A stretch of 64,000 nucleotides of DNA from Syngnathus acus. Its lineage: Eukaryota > Chordata > Actinopteri > Syngnathiformes > Syngnathidae. The DNA lies in the NCBI RefSeq assembly GCF_901709675.1, contig NC_051091.1, forward strand, positions 170,967-234,966, in the 5' to 3' direction. Below the pieces are notes generated by a model. The model was not told the DNA's origin and did no database searches. It saw only the letters and a list, made by a program, of their open reading frames with translations. Position 1 is the stretch's first letter. Each line of letters opens with the position of its first letter. Below, in pieces: positions 44,821 through 56,659 of this stretch. A program made the translations under genes and the position numbers.

Positions 44821-46951
44821 GTCTGAGCCGCACTCATCCTCCGCTCGACGGCACGCCGACTCGTAGTGCTTGTTCAAGTAAGACTTGAGCGCAAAGCTTT
44901 TGCGGCAGCGTCGACACGAGTAGCGCTTGAAGGCCGAATGCGTCTGCATGTGGGCGCGCAGGTTGGAGCGGTCGGCAAAGGCTTTGCCGCAGTGGGCGCA
45001 GGCGAAGGGTTTCTCGCCCGTGTGGGAGCGCATGTGGCCCCGCAGGAGCCAGGGCCGGCTGAAGGCTTTGCCGCACAGCGAGCAGCCGTGCTTCAAGTCG
45101 TGGGTGAGCACGTGCATGGATAAGGCCGGCATGGACACGTACATTTTGTGGCAGGTGGGACACTTTCGGGCTTGCCGGCCGTCCAGGCTCCGATGCGTCT
45201 GCTTGTGCCTGCTCAGATTGGACGAGGTGGCGTAACATTTGCCGCACTCGCCGCACGCCCACCGGCGACCTCGGCTTTTGGATTTCGATCGGCGGCCCGC
45301 CGACCTTTCGCCCTCGCCGCCGTTTGATCCACGTCCCCGCTTAGGTTTCCGGCCGGAGCGTCCGTCAGAGCCCAGGAAGGCGCTCGCGTCCGACTCGGCC
45401 GAGGTGTCGGAGGCCGGGCTGCGTGGATCGTACTCGAGGTCGGAGAATTCGTCCCCGCTGCTGCCGCCGCCGCGTCCTTGAGCGTACAATGCCGCGGCTT
45501 TGGACAGCTTGGTGGTTTGCAGCACTGAAGGAATGATGTAATCATGGATGTAGCCTGGGGAAATTGGTGTCGGAAAGATATTTTATCCAGTGAAATAAAT
45601 GCAGAGACAATTTGAGTCAAAAGGTAACACAGGAAGTGATTTGTGAGAAGCAGATTGAGCAGGCTTGGAGTATGAAATATGAAGGAGTCCTTGTCCCAAT
45701 CAACAAGTGCTCTCCAAAAAGTCATGTGCTGACTTTGGCAAAAGATCCAGAGTTTAATCACAACGAGCCTCGCCGAGCCTCCGTTCTAGCAGTAGAAGCC
45801 CCACCCTGGCTAAATCACATCATTGGCAAGCTGTGATATTTTTTTAGCGGCTTCGTGACTATGCTAATGGAGCAACTGAGTGACAGGTGTTTTGGCAAAG
45901 GGGGGGGGGGGGGGGGAGGAGGCTCTTTATGTGCGGCGTGTATGAGGGGCACGGGGGGGTTCCGATCTTGACGGCAGGCCGTGGTTTTATCGAGCCCCCA
46001 CCGCCATCAGCGCAAAACAAAGGCGAGCAGACAGCTGGCACCCTGAATCTATCTGGTGGACAAGTCATTCAACCAATGGAAAATCTCTCTCTTTCAATGG
46101 CCCTCCCTTCCTCCCTCCCTCCCTCCCTCAAAAATATAGCCGTGCTGTTCATCTCCCAAATATGAGCCATTCAAATCTGCTGCTGTTCATGTTGCATTTG
46201 ATTGGATTACTTGTAGTAAGTACTGCAGTCTACGTATTTTGCCTCCTTCTCCATCACATATGGATTGTGTTGCTGCATACCTACTCCCTGTGGCTATCTA
46301 ACATCCTGCACGATCAGATGGTGAGATGGAGGGAAGGGGGGATGGGAGGGAGGGAGGGAGGGAGGGAGGGAGGGGGTAAGAGGGGAGACTCAAGGGCATC
46401 TGCACCATTTCAGTTCCATTTCTATTTGGACGTGACAAGAGTTTGTGTTGGACTGTCTGCCTGATTCCCACGTACATACATTGGTATGTGTACTGAAGTA
46501 CATAGCCCAGCATTTAAGAGCCATCATTTAGCTCAAGCCAAAGACAGCTGTTTGATCTAGTTTGCCTATTAATCTGACTGAGACAGGATGACCTGAATAC
46601 TATTAGGCGTCCTGAGTTACAAAACAAGTCATGGGCTTTACAAAGCTGCCCGGAGAGGATTTGAGGCTCTTTCCCACACTGGTTTAGTAGCAAAAGCGAG
46701 GGGGGCACAAAAACAGCCGTGCCTCTCCAAATCAAACAGTTCCTACTACACCTGTACTCATAGAAAAGTGGAAAGAGAAACTCACCCTTTTCAGTCAAAT
46801 GGAGCGCTAAGTTGGTCGCCGACTCTGTGATGCTATGTCTCACCGAGTACGAATCATTCCAGTGCTGCTCACTCTGTTGCTCCTGCTGCTGGTAGTTTGA
46901 AGGCGGGCAGTCGGGACCCTTGGGCTGCTTCACCAAAAAGGAGCGCGGCAT
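44815..46951 (-). CDS. scrt2: Scratch family zinc-finger repressor 2, 2 exons
   Basis: Scratch proteins are Snail-superfamily repressors that bind E-boxes in newborn neurons and recruit corepressors through an N-terminal SNAG motif. Exon 1 is 46951-46786 and exon 2 is 45554-44815; the phase-1 junction gives 301 residues. SNAG: MPRSFLVKQPKGPDC. Exon 2 opens GYIHDYIIPSVLQTTKL, passes an acidic Ser-rich region, a Lys/Arg-rich patch, then five fingers: CGECGKCYATSSNLSRHKQTH, CPTCHKMYVSMPALSMHVLTH, CSLCGKAFSRPWLLRGHMRSH, CAHCGKAFADRSNLRAHMQTH and CRRCRKSFALKSYLNKH..C, in which Cys replaces the last His. Next to tcf15, as in human 20p13, which supports Scrt2 over Scrt1. Tetranucleotide arrays abut both the start and stop codons. 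Confidence 0.95.
45899..45917. repeat. Poly-G run in scrt2 intron
   Basis: About 18 consecutive G residues in the scrt2 intron. Confidence 0.95.
46346..46376. repeat. (GGGA)n in scrt2 intron
   Basis: Seven GGGA units, intronic. A CCCT run on the same strand at about 46105-46130 is its complement type. Confidence 0.9.
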
Positions 46952-46955
46952 TCCG

Positions 46956-47169
<214 letters not shown>

Positions 47170-47249
47170 AAAACGTGAAGTCTGCCAAGTTTGAGGTTGC
47201 TGCCCAAACGCTTAATATAGTGCAAAAAAAAAACACTTCAAATGCGTGA

Positions 47250-48170
47250 CAAGCTCAGCTTTGTAGGAAAAGAAGAGGAAATGTGTTTAAAAAAAACAGC
47301 AGAAAGAGAGAAAGCCCAGACAGGATGGAGATAAAGATGGAAAGTGGTGCGGAGGAGACAGGGGCAGCGAGAGAGAGAGCGAGAGAGAGCGAGGGAGGGA
47401 GGGACAGAGCTTGCTGGGGGGGCGGAAGGCGGGTGGATGACGGGCAATAGATGCTCAACGAGCTGAGCTCAGCATTACTACATCCAGCCTTTCCTTTTAA
47501 ATGTATGTTGTGCCCAAAGATCAGGTGGTAAGTCCGCGAAGGGAGCTACTTAGCATTAATCCATCAAATATCCCTAGGGACACACATCAAATTACCACCA
47601 GGCTTCTGTGCTCGCTCGCTCTCTCACGCGCGCGCGCGCTCGCTCGCGCACACGCTTATCACCTCCGCAAGCGTCTCCTCCCCCTTAAGTCCCCACCGAG
47701 TGGAGACAATAGTGGTGCAGGAGCATGTGGCTGACAGTACACCAAACATCTTGTCTGCCATTGTCTCTCAATGAAGTAGCTAAGACAGTTGGTAGCACAG
47801 CCAAGACCTTCCTGCAATCCACTCACTTGTCTATTGGAATCTGAAACTACAAATGACCCTTTCTTTTTTCCCCCCCTACACCGGCAGGGGCGTCCAACTC
47901 CTTTTTGCCGTGGGCCGCATCACAATCATAGTTTGCATTTTTTAACTTCATGGTTGTATCGCATTGGAGCTACTGTCTGGTCACAAAGGGCAGCGGGGAA
48001 AGAAAATCACTCGAGTGGACACGAATGAAGACTGTAAAGTAGCTTTTAGGAAAAAGTGCCTCTTTGAGCAAAGGCCAGCAGGAGAAGGTAAACTCTCTGA
48101 CTCCAAACCACCTACTGCCTCTTCAGGCAAAGGCTAGGAGAAGGCAACGCTGACTCCAAATCCTCTTTAG
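47250..48170. other. scrt2 upstream DNA
   Basis: No exon recognised. It contains GA-rich and GC-alternating runs (47370-47400, 47625-47645). Bases 47885-47940 ('ggcgtccaactcctttttg', 'gtgggccgcatcaca') resemble one end of a dispersed teleost MITE-like repeat. Confidence 0.4.
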
Positions 48171-50220
48171 CTAAAGGTTACCACATACTAAAAGCAGCCA
48201 TGTGAGCACTAACAGACTTGCGTCCCGGCAGCTCGTTGCAGTCGCAACGTATTGTCTGCTGGGCAAGGTGCATCTGTGCTGCTTGTTGGGGGACTCCAAA
48301 TGAGGGGCAGAAGCTTGATGCGGGGGCCGGGCCTCTCATCTTCACACCCTCTTTGTCTCCAGGCCATCTGCTGGCGCGTGCGTAACGTGATGGTTGCAAA
48401 GGCCATTCCATCACCTTGAAAGGAAGCCCACTATGGACCCACACATGCAAGATCAGGTGAAAGGAGCCAAGCCATTGATGTGAATCTTTAAGACATGAAG
48501 ACCCAGCACCCAATGCATGACACTGAATTCATGTCAAAAGTAGGCGGAAGCAAGCAAAGACATAGTTCCATCACAGAGCGCAAAGGAGCCAACGGAGCCG
48601 GTCCAACTGGGTGAGCAGGATGCCACTCCTCTTCAAACTGGAAACGCACGCACGCACCTACTGTCGTCTGGAAATGGCGTTCTGCAGTCATCAGCTCTGA
48701 CCTCCCATCAACGGACACCGTCTTCACGGCTCCACTTGTTCCTCTTGACATTGGAAGGCAGATCAAATTGCCCGCATTTTCGCAAAGCAAGCTACTCTCA
48801 TCACGGAAGTGCAACATGTAAACCTCGTTCCTCTTTGGTGAATTGATAGGAGGGATGCCAGTCTAAAAGACGCACAAAAGCAAAAAGTGGCAACACAAGA
48901 TGGCTGCTCCGGCTTCACCTGCAAAGGGCCCAATTGTTAGCTCCTATAGTGTCCGTTGGAGTACACAAGCTAGGCATCAAATTTGATGTCCAACAGCTAA
49001 GAATGACAAAAAGAAAAGATTGCATAACGGTATCACTTTGAGTCTGCTATACTTGGTCATGCATTTATTGGTTAAGGGAAGAATTGTCGCAACTCAGAGG
49101 TACCGCGGAAAAATGGCATTTTCATTTCATGGCTCTGCTCACTTTTGTCGTTTCGGACTTTTGTCAAGACTTTGCGACTTACACACATCACTCGACACAC
49201 ACTGTATTGTTGGCAACACGCCGCCGGTGATAGAAATGTGTCGTGGTCTGAGCTTTTATCATTTGCTTGGAAAATCACCATACGCAAAGTGCAAAAGTCA
49301 TAACATTTAATTCAAACAAAGGTCCCTGTCACCCTGATTGAATGTTCCTGTTACAAAATAAACATCCAAAGCCATACATTGCTTAGTGGCAGGCAACTCA
49401 GAAAATGACAGGTGACTACTGCAGGGTGCACACACGCTCAGCCCAGAAACCCCCCAAAAAATAGAAAGAAACGTTTGCACAAGCCACTGTAAAGTGGCCA
49501 TCTGGAAAAGTTACAAGCATATATATATATATATATATATATACTGTGTTGTCCGCAGCCGTAAGCCTCCCCTCCCCTCCCCTGTCCTGTCCTGTCCTGT
49601 CCTGTCCTGTCCCACAGCTTGCTCACAATGAGTCACCATCACAAAGCGTTCGTTATGACACACACAAGTCTTGCCGTGCACGTTGCCTAATAATAGACTG
49701 GCTTGAACCAGACATGCACCTCGGACCAACTCATTCACATCTTTGGGTTTGCACGATGTGGGGATTTTGTTCAAGACTCGTTTGGCTGATCAGACTAAGT
49801 GTGGTTTAGGATATGGGAATCTAGTTGGGAGCAAGAGCAAAAAAAGTCTGCTTTCTTATTTAAAAACAAAACTCGGAATGGGCTGAAACCACTGATGGAA
49901 CCGCAGTACAGTGTAAGCTATGAACAATTTAGTATTGCAACAAATAATCAGTATGCCCCCCCCCCACACACACGTGCACACAAAAACAAACAAGCCAAAT
50001 ACACAGTATTTTGGGGATTGTAAACTCAAGGTCTTCCCTGTGGAGCAAAATGGCTAACTGGGCCAGGAAATCAGCTGTATTATGATGATTCCCGCTCTCG
50101 TTTGCAATCAATTGACAGTTGTGCTCTAGCCAGTGTTGAATTTGTGGAATGGAATTGGCTTGCCTGTGTGTCTGCTTCTTTGTGTAAGTGGATGAGCGCA
50201 AGCAAGGGACAAGGGCAGAT
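48170..50220. other. Intergenic DNA and probable ube2v1 3' flank
   Basis: No supported gene. Includes an AT run (49519-49541) and a CCTGT pentamer array (49571-49611). Confidence 0.45.
49559..49611. repeat. CCCCT/CCTGT pentanucleotide array
   Basis: Three CCCCT units pass into six CCTGT units; the two motifs differ by one base. Confidence 0.9.
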
Positions 50221-50223
50221 GCA

Positions 50224-51968
50224 TCAGTTGTACATTTGGCCTTCAGGTGGCTGGGAAAGCTTGTAGTTCTCTTTCATTGTCATGTGTTGTTTGAGCTCCG
50301 TGAGCACCATGCGCATCGTGTAAGTGTTTTTCCATCTGCACAAGCGGGGCAGGGCCTTAATGTCCACCTGCAAACAACAGCAAACCATGGACGGGTTAGG
50401 TAAGCCATCAGAAACGTTTGCTCAAAAGGACGGACGGACGAGAGGGTGGAGTCACACTGCAGACTGGCGTGTGCGGGTGACAATGGATACATGTACAGCT
50501 TGTACACACGCGTGCGCGCGCAGCACTAAACACCATAGCAAAAGCTGCATACTTACAACGCCATTCGATGTATGTACTCCCACCATGTTGATCTTGTGCA
50601 AAAAACGTACATGAGGAGGATGATCTGGGTATCTGGGTCCACATTCAATTTTCAGACAGTATATTCTGCCTTCATAGACGGTCTACAAACAAACAAAACT
50701 AGGGTCATAAGCTGCACTGATAACATTGAGGACTCGGACGGTGAGGTGAGAACATTCACAATTACCATGACGACAATTAGCAGTGTTGTACGGCTGTCTA
50801 AAATGTGAACAAACGCGCCCAAAACATAGCAAGGTAAGACGTTTCTTTATTCCTCAACACCACGCTTGGTTCAAACCCCAAACCTTGTTTATATTGATGC
50901 CATTTCGACAGTATCTAATGAACATGTTACCCGGCCGGGTGGGTGGGTCATTTGAGAAGCACTGCCATCAATCGAAATCAATGATACGGTAATACTTGCT
51001 GCAACCCGCACGCATGTGTGAAGTAAGTACGAAAGACAAGTCTCACCTTGGGGGGGCCGATGATGGTAGCATTCCATTGAGTGAGGGTCATATCGTCGTC
51101 GTTGACGAGGCCCCAACTCACCGTGCCGTCTCCCACTCCTTTCTGACCGTCATCCAGTTCTTCCAGCAGCCGGAAATTACGGGGAACTACCACATCTTCA
51201 CACGCGCACACAAATACAGGTCTTACTTGTTATGCCAGACAATATACACCAAAGGAAGGGCTTGCGTTATTCACACAATGGTGAGCAAAAAGGATATGCG
51301 GCCATGATCAAAATCACACTGGGCATGTGACACATTTCAAAGCTGTACGTGCCAATAATAGTTGCGAACGTAAGGTCAAGATCAGGGTCGGTCGGTCGGT
51401 CACTCGCTCGCTCACTCACTCACTCACTCACTCTTATGTTGTTGTGTCGGACTATCCTCTCGCGGAAGGATTTCAGGTTTACTCGTTTTACAGTCAGCTT
51501 TAGACAAGTCCACCAACATCATTTGCCAGGAATCTTCCAATGAGTATCCATTCCAACGTGTTGAGAATACGAGTGAACTTTTTCCCCATTGCCGTGCTGT
51601 CGCAGACGTTTATTGCAATGCGAGGTTAACGCAGCATGAAATGAAGCGAACATTATGACGACTGTGACAGCGTTTAGCTGCGTTTACGGTTTTAAAAATG
51701 GCCTTATTCTCTGATCCGGCAAACCTCATAATGGCTCAAAGGTTGGCGGCCAGTTTGCTAGTAGCTAAGCTATCAAGTACCAATGCGGGCGGGTATCAAG
51801 CACAACGGCGAGAGTCCAAAGCATCTACACCTCACACTTCAGATTGTTAAGCTATCTTGTTGATACAAAAATAAAAAGCCTAACATCTCAAAGACAATAA
51901 AAAGACATTGGCTGTGCTATGGGAAAAGAAAAAGTGAGCCGCTTACTTGATCCGTGTGGACACGCCAT
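50224..51968 (-). CDS. ube2v1: Ubiquitin-conjugating E2 variant 1-like, 4 exons
   Basis: UEV1/Mms2 proteins lack a catalytic cysteine and pair with Ubc13 (UBE2N) to build K63-linked ubiquitin chains for NF-kB signalling and DNA damage tolerance. Exons 51968-51947, 51195-51047, 50682-50557 and 50367-50224 give 146 residues (human UBE2V1 147). Seen: [44 protein letters not shown], the UBC-fold stretch [39 protein letters not shown] and the end [12 protein letters not shown]. No cysteine sits at the E2 active-site position, as expected. Several positions are unusual for this very conserved family ([27 protein letters not shown] for the usual KWQNS..KVVLQELRRLMMSKEN). Paralog V1 rather than V2 is inferred from chromosome-20 synteny. 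The start MACPHGS is typical of the variable N-terminus. Confidence 0.92.
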
Positions 51969-51979
51969 CTTGGTCACAG

Positions 51980-52170
51980 TTTCTCGGTTGCGCGCACGTA
52001 CGATGTTGAGTATGTTATGGAGCGAGCGAGCGCGCGCACGCGCGCGCCCGCCCGCCCAAACCAAACCAAAAAGTGTGCATGCACATTGTTTATTTGATCG
52101 TCTACCTTTCCGCCCTCGCTTCTACTTGCGTGCTTTATGTTTAAAAAGGTACGTTTTGTTTTGCTGTTGC
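51980..52170 (-). promoter_or_regulatory. Likely ube2v1 promoter region
   Basis: CpG-rich DNA with alternating GCGCGC (about 52025-52045) and CCCGCCCGCC (52047-52056, Sp1-like) just upstream of the first coding exon on the minus strand. Inferred from position and composition. Confidence 0.4.
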
Positions 52171-52359
52171 TTAGTCTAAATGTCTACACTCATTAATATG
52201 TGGCTCATTCACTAACATTGAAATTAGAACCCAGATAGACTCCCCCCTCCCCAAGCAGGTAGACTGGGGAAACTTTTGTGGTATGCGAACGCCGCCTGCT
52301 GGACACAATTAGACAGCACCATGCGAAAATACAGACTGCCATAAATAATGTTTTACTTT

Positions 52360-52560
52360 GGACCGGTTGCCAGCCATTCGCGTCCACGTCTCCTGCCATG
52401 TTTTTGGAATGTGGCAGGAAACTGGATTCCCCCGGAGCAAAGCTACACAGGCACAGGGAGAACATGCAAACTCCGGAGGTGGAATCATCATACCCGCTTC
52501 CTCTGAACTGTGAGGCAGACATGTTAAGCAGTTCATCACAGTGCCTGTGTACATATATTT
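52360..52560. mobile_element. Decayed dispersed teleost repeat
   Basis: The order 'catgtttttggaatgtggc', 'aggaaactgga', 'cacagggagaacatgcaaac' and 'gaactgtgaggcagacatg' follows a repeat family common across teleost genomes ('gtttttggaatgtgggagg..gagaacatgcaaactcc..gaactgtgaggc'). Many differences show it is old. Class uncertain (SINE-like or non-autonomous DNA element). Confidence 0.6.
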
Positions 52561-52599
52561 CTGTAGCACCATATTTTCAAATGTCATAGAGTCACACCT

Positions 52600-53450
52600 T
52601 TTCAATTGATTTTCATAATTATTCCATCAATGAACACCTTTGACATAGACACACATTTGCTTTATGTTTGCTCATATTTTTTAAAGTCACTAATAACAGC
52701 AGACATTTCTTGGCAAAATTAGGAAACAAGCCCTGAATGTGAAGACTGATATTGATGATATTGCTGTGTTTCTGAATAATGAACATTGAACAGGGCACAG
52801 GGTGTTTCCCTTTGACCTATCCCTCGCAACACCTCCCCCAGCTAGCTGGCAGGTCTCCATCCCCCAATTCAAGAAAAAGAGAGAATGTGTGTGTGTGTGT
52901 GGGGGGGGGGGGGTCGCATGAATGGGTTAGTGTTTTTCCCAGGGACATGACTGCAGAGTGTTTTTCCTGACTGACAGGCACGGTCTTTCATGCACTGCTT
53001 TTCCACATTTGCCACTCATTTTCTCCGTAACTCTGCTGTGAATGCAGGCCTGTACTGTGAGACGTACACTCAGACGCACAGACTATTAAATTTCTCACTC
53101 AATGACTTAACGGAAATATTGGGTAAATGTGATTTTTGTTCAAATTACACTCTGCCTCTTCATTTTGGGGATGATGAAGCTGATATGGACATAGCATCAA
53201 GACCAAAACAATAGCATTCATTAGACTGAATTAGCAAAATACCCTTGAACAACATTCATACCACATTATTTGATTGAATTAAATGAATGCAGCAGCTTAA
53301 TCTACACACACTGCACCACGCAATGCATTCTGAGAAGCAAATTGTAATTTTTTTTCCAAACAATGTATTTACAGTTGACCCCGCTATTCACAGGAAATTA
53401 GGTCCAGGCAGAATATCACAAATCTGCATATAAATGGAGGAAGGGCGCAT
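52600..53450. other. Intergenic DNA, nothing recognised
   Basis: AT-rich. A GT run followed by a G-run lies at 52888-52913. No supported exon. Confidence 0.5.
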
Positions 53451-53461
53451 TTTTTGCACTA

Positions 53462-53566
53462 TTCCTTCCTTCCTTCCTTCCTTCCTTCCTTCCTTCCTTC
53501 CTTCCTTCCTTCCTTCCTTCCTTCCTTCCTTCCTTCCTTCCTTCCTTCCTTCCTTCCTTCCTTCCG
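53462..53566. repeat. (CTTC)n microsatellite
   Basis: About 26 perfect CCTT units. Confidence 0.98.
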
Positions 53567-53569
53567 ATC

Positions 53570-56200
53570 TGGTAACACTTAATTTGTGTATCTCAAAGCT
53601 ACTAGCTATCAAAAACCATAAATAAAGGATGACAACTATTTGACACTCAGTGTTTTCTTACAACCATCAAAGCTTTTTATTCAACGACGTCGCATGTGTT
53701 TACTGTCGTCGAGTCGGCCAGAAGGTGACCGGAAATCACCAGTGTTTTTTTGATTTGAAACCGGCAACTCTGCTGCGTTCAGTGACTGTTGGAATATGTA
53801 GCTTTTCAGTCGTGGCGTCGATTGGATTCTGGATTTGTCTTCCACTTCTAGTTGATGCATTGACTTCAAATAAAGAAAAAGAAAGATACTGACTCGGTCA
53901 CAAGGCATAAAGGGAAGAAATACATCGTTTTTGCATGATAGGTTGAGCGGAGGACAAGCTCGGTGTTACAAAGAACAAGCGGCACTGAACGGAGCCAAAT
54001 GTGCCCCCCTTTGCGAAAGCCTCTTTTAACTAACAACTCCGAGCAAAGTCGGCGGCGCTGTTTACAGTTGGAAGCGTTTGCCTACTCCATGTGGGTGGTG
54101 GGGGTGAACCGAGACGATGTGGAAGCTGACACTAATCTTTCATTTTAGGAGCAAGTGAAACGGCACCTTTAAGCCTCAAGGGATAGATGCGCCTTTTTGC
54201 ACGATTGGATTGTTGTGAAGAAATTCGCAAGTCCAAACTGGTCGCGAGTGGAATTTGTGAGCTCCGAATTTCGATGGATTACGTTCACCGGCCGGCTTCG
54301 CATAGGTTAGATATTGGAACGGTCAACTTCATCACGCCGCAACAAGGGCTGAGTGGTCAGTCACGCATCATTTGCACGCGTAAAGGTGAGTTGGTAGTGA
54401 ACCTGGCTTGCGCACACATGAACCTTGAAGTTCATCTCTCGCTCTCAACCTTTTCCCTACGTGCACGTTGAATGGTATCGCTGCACTCAAATATCTTCTC
54501 GCAGCTTCATTTGTAAAACGCTGGCCCGAACCTCCGATTCAAAGTTTCAAACATGTACGAAGAATCGTCCGTCCGTTCGTCCGGACGCCGTAAAAGGGTC
54601 CGTCGAGTATAGATAGCCCGCGGTAGCAAAAATTTGCCAGCACCGTTTTTTTTTGGAGTCGGCTAAGTTTACTTCCCGAGCCCACAGGCGGAGTTTAACT
54701 TTGAAATGGTGTGTTTCAAAACCTGTATGCCATTGTGGTGACATCATTGGTTATTCATTCAGAACGCGGCGCCCACCCCCCCGACTTGTCTGTATTTGTA
54801 TTTATAAAGCACCTTTTAGTCAGTGCACGGGAATGCAGGGAACCCCGTCTAATTTGTTAACAAGTAAATAATGACTTGGGGAGTAGTGAGAGTTCTAAAT
54901 GCCAGTGGTGAGGAGGCATGCAGGGCAGGGCAGGGCAGGAGAGGCTCCATGTAACGTCCGTCCGTGTGTGTTGAAAGTTGAGCCACTGCGGTATAAATCT
55001 CTCTTCTCTCCTGAGTAGTATCACCCATTGCCAGGCACCTTCACACGGTGCAGTGTCTTCCTAAAACCTCAGCCATCTGTTACCATGGCCTCCCTCATGG
55101 AATTGGTGGCTTAGTGTAAAGCGCCAAATGGGATGGAATACGACGCTATCCCATCAATGGTGATCATTTCCTTGGCTTTGCTAAACTGCTTTCATTTGTG
55201 TCTACATCTGGCGCCACGTCGCGCATAGTTGGGCGACTTGCTCGTTATAGTGACATCTTTTCTACATAGTAGATTCGTTAAAAATGTCCACCGTCACGGC
55301 ATCAGTTTTATCTGTCAGACATAGTCAATATTTGATCGAAAATGTGTACATGGGTCAGTATGGATACACAAAGAGATGAATAATATAAAGAAATGAAACA
55401 ACGCTTGGTGTTGGGATGAGATTTCTTGTTCCTACTAAGCTCACGTATTTCACACCGTCAACAGATGGCTTGGAGTCAAGCGATAGGAAATCAAGCAATT
55501 GTGCTTCTGGTTTTTGTTGGGCTGCTGGGAGCACGTGGTGTGTCATCCTTGCCCATCTTCCAAACAAACAAACACACACACACACACACACACAGGTGTA
55601 GCGCTGTCATGACGGTGTAATGAGCAAGCGAAGAGATGTCGAGGACACACAAAGGTGCTACTCTTTCATTGCGCAAGTGTTGAATTGCCATTATGAGCTG
55701 GCTACACTTATTCCTCCTTTGAATGAAAACAAATCTTCCATGATGCTGCTTCAAATTAGCGCAAAAATGATGCATGATCGTAAGTGAAATAACTTGAGAC
55801 AGGAATTTGTGACCATTCGTAATGCTTCAGGGGCAATGCCAAAGTGCTCATTTTAAAGCCCCCTGTGAAGAAGAATACGTATCAAACGCTTTGAGCCAAC
55901 ACAGACGACGAACGAGGCTGTTTGATCAAACGGGAATGAATTGAACAAACCAGAGCCCAGTCTTACGCTCTTGTGCTCTAATATCAAGCAGTGTAACGTG
56001 CCGCACGCTCGCTCGTTCGCTGTTTGATGAACTGTTTGATGAACTGTTTGATGAACTGTTTGATGATGTTCACCTTCCCTGGACAGACAATCTGTTATGT
56101 GGAACCACATGCAAGAGAAGTGCAGTACCGAGACACATTGGAATAGTTTGATTTTTGACAGCGTGCGGCGACAAGCGATGTATTTCGAAATGTCGCAATG
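53570..56200. other. Intergenic DNA, no gene supported
   Basis: An open frame on the minus strand (53908-53681) with AATAAA just downstream could in principle be a last exon, but it matches no family I know. A CA run lies at 55574-55594. A 12-base unit 'aactgtttgatg' repeats about four times at 56019-56066. Confidence 0.4.
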
Positions 56201-56205
56201 TGGGA

Positions 56206-56262
56206 ACTGCCCTGCCCTGCCCTGCCCTGCCCTGCCCGGCCCTGCCCGGCCCTGCCCGGCCC
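56206..56262. repeat. (CCTGC)n pentanucleotide array
   Basis: Copies of CCTGC with CCCGG variants toward the end; same motif as 5961-6035, reversed. Confidence 0.95.
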
Positions 56263-56659
56263 CCCGCTGGGCTGTTCTCCTCTGCTACCATGGCCAGATT
56301 AAATACTCAATTTAATTATGTGGCCAAGCATTAAGTCACTAACCTTATCAGTATGGTCTGCCTACTTAATGTGAGCCAACGCATGCAATCAGATTATGGA
56401 CAATATGCTGCTGCTGCTGCTGCTACCAGAAGTGCAGCCAGTCAGTCCATTTCAAACTAAAATCATAGTCCTTGATTGAAAAGATGACTTGGAGACAAGA
56501 GACTGGCCATGTCGTGTAAGGCAGATGTCGGCCCGGTGGGGCGCCCGCCATCTTTTGGGCCATTATTTGAATGATCAGTTCCAAAACAAATTCCTAATGT
56601 GGATCATTTGCAATTGACTCCTACGGCGCCTTATGTACACAATAGGTCAATTGGTGTCA

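Noticed and set aside
53681-53908. 75-codon minus-strand frame with AATAAA nearby
   Set aside because: No recognisable domain, no upstream exon with matching phase; length is within chance.
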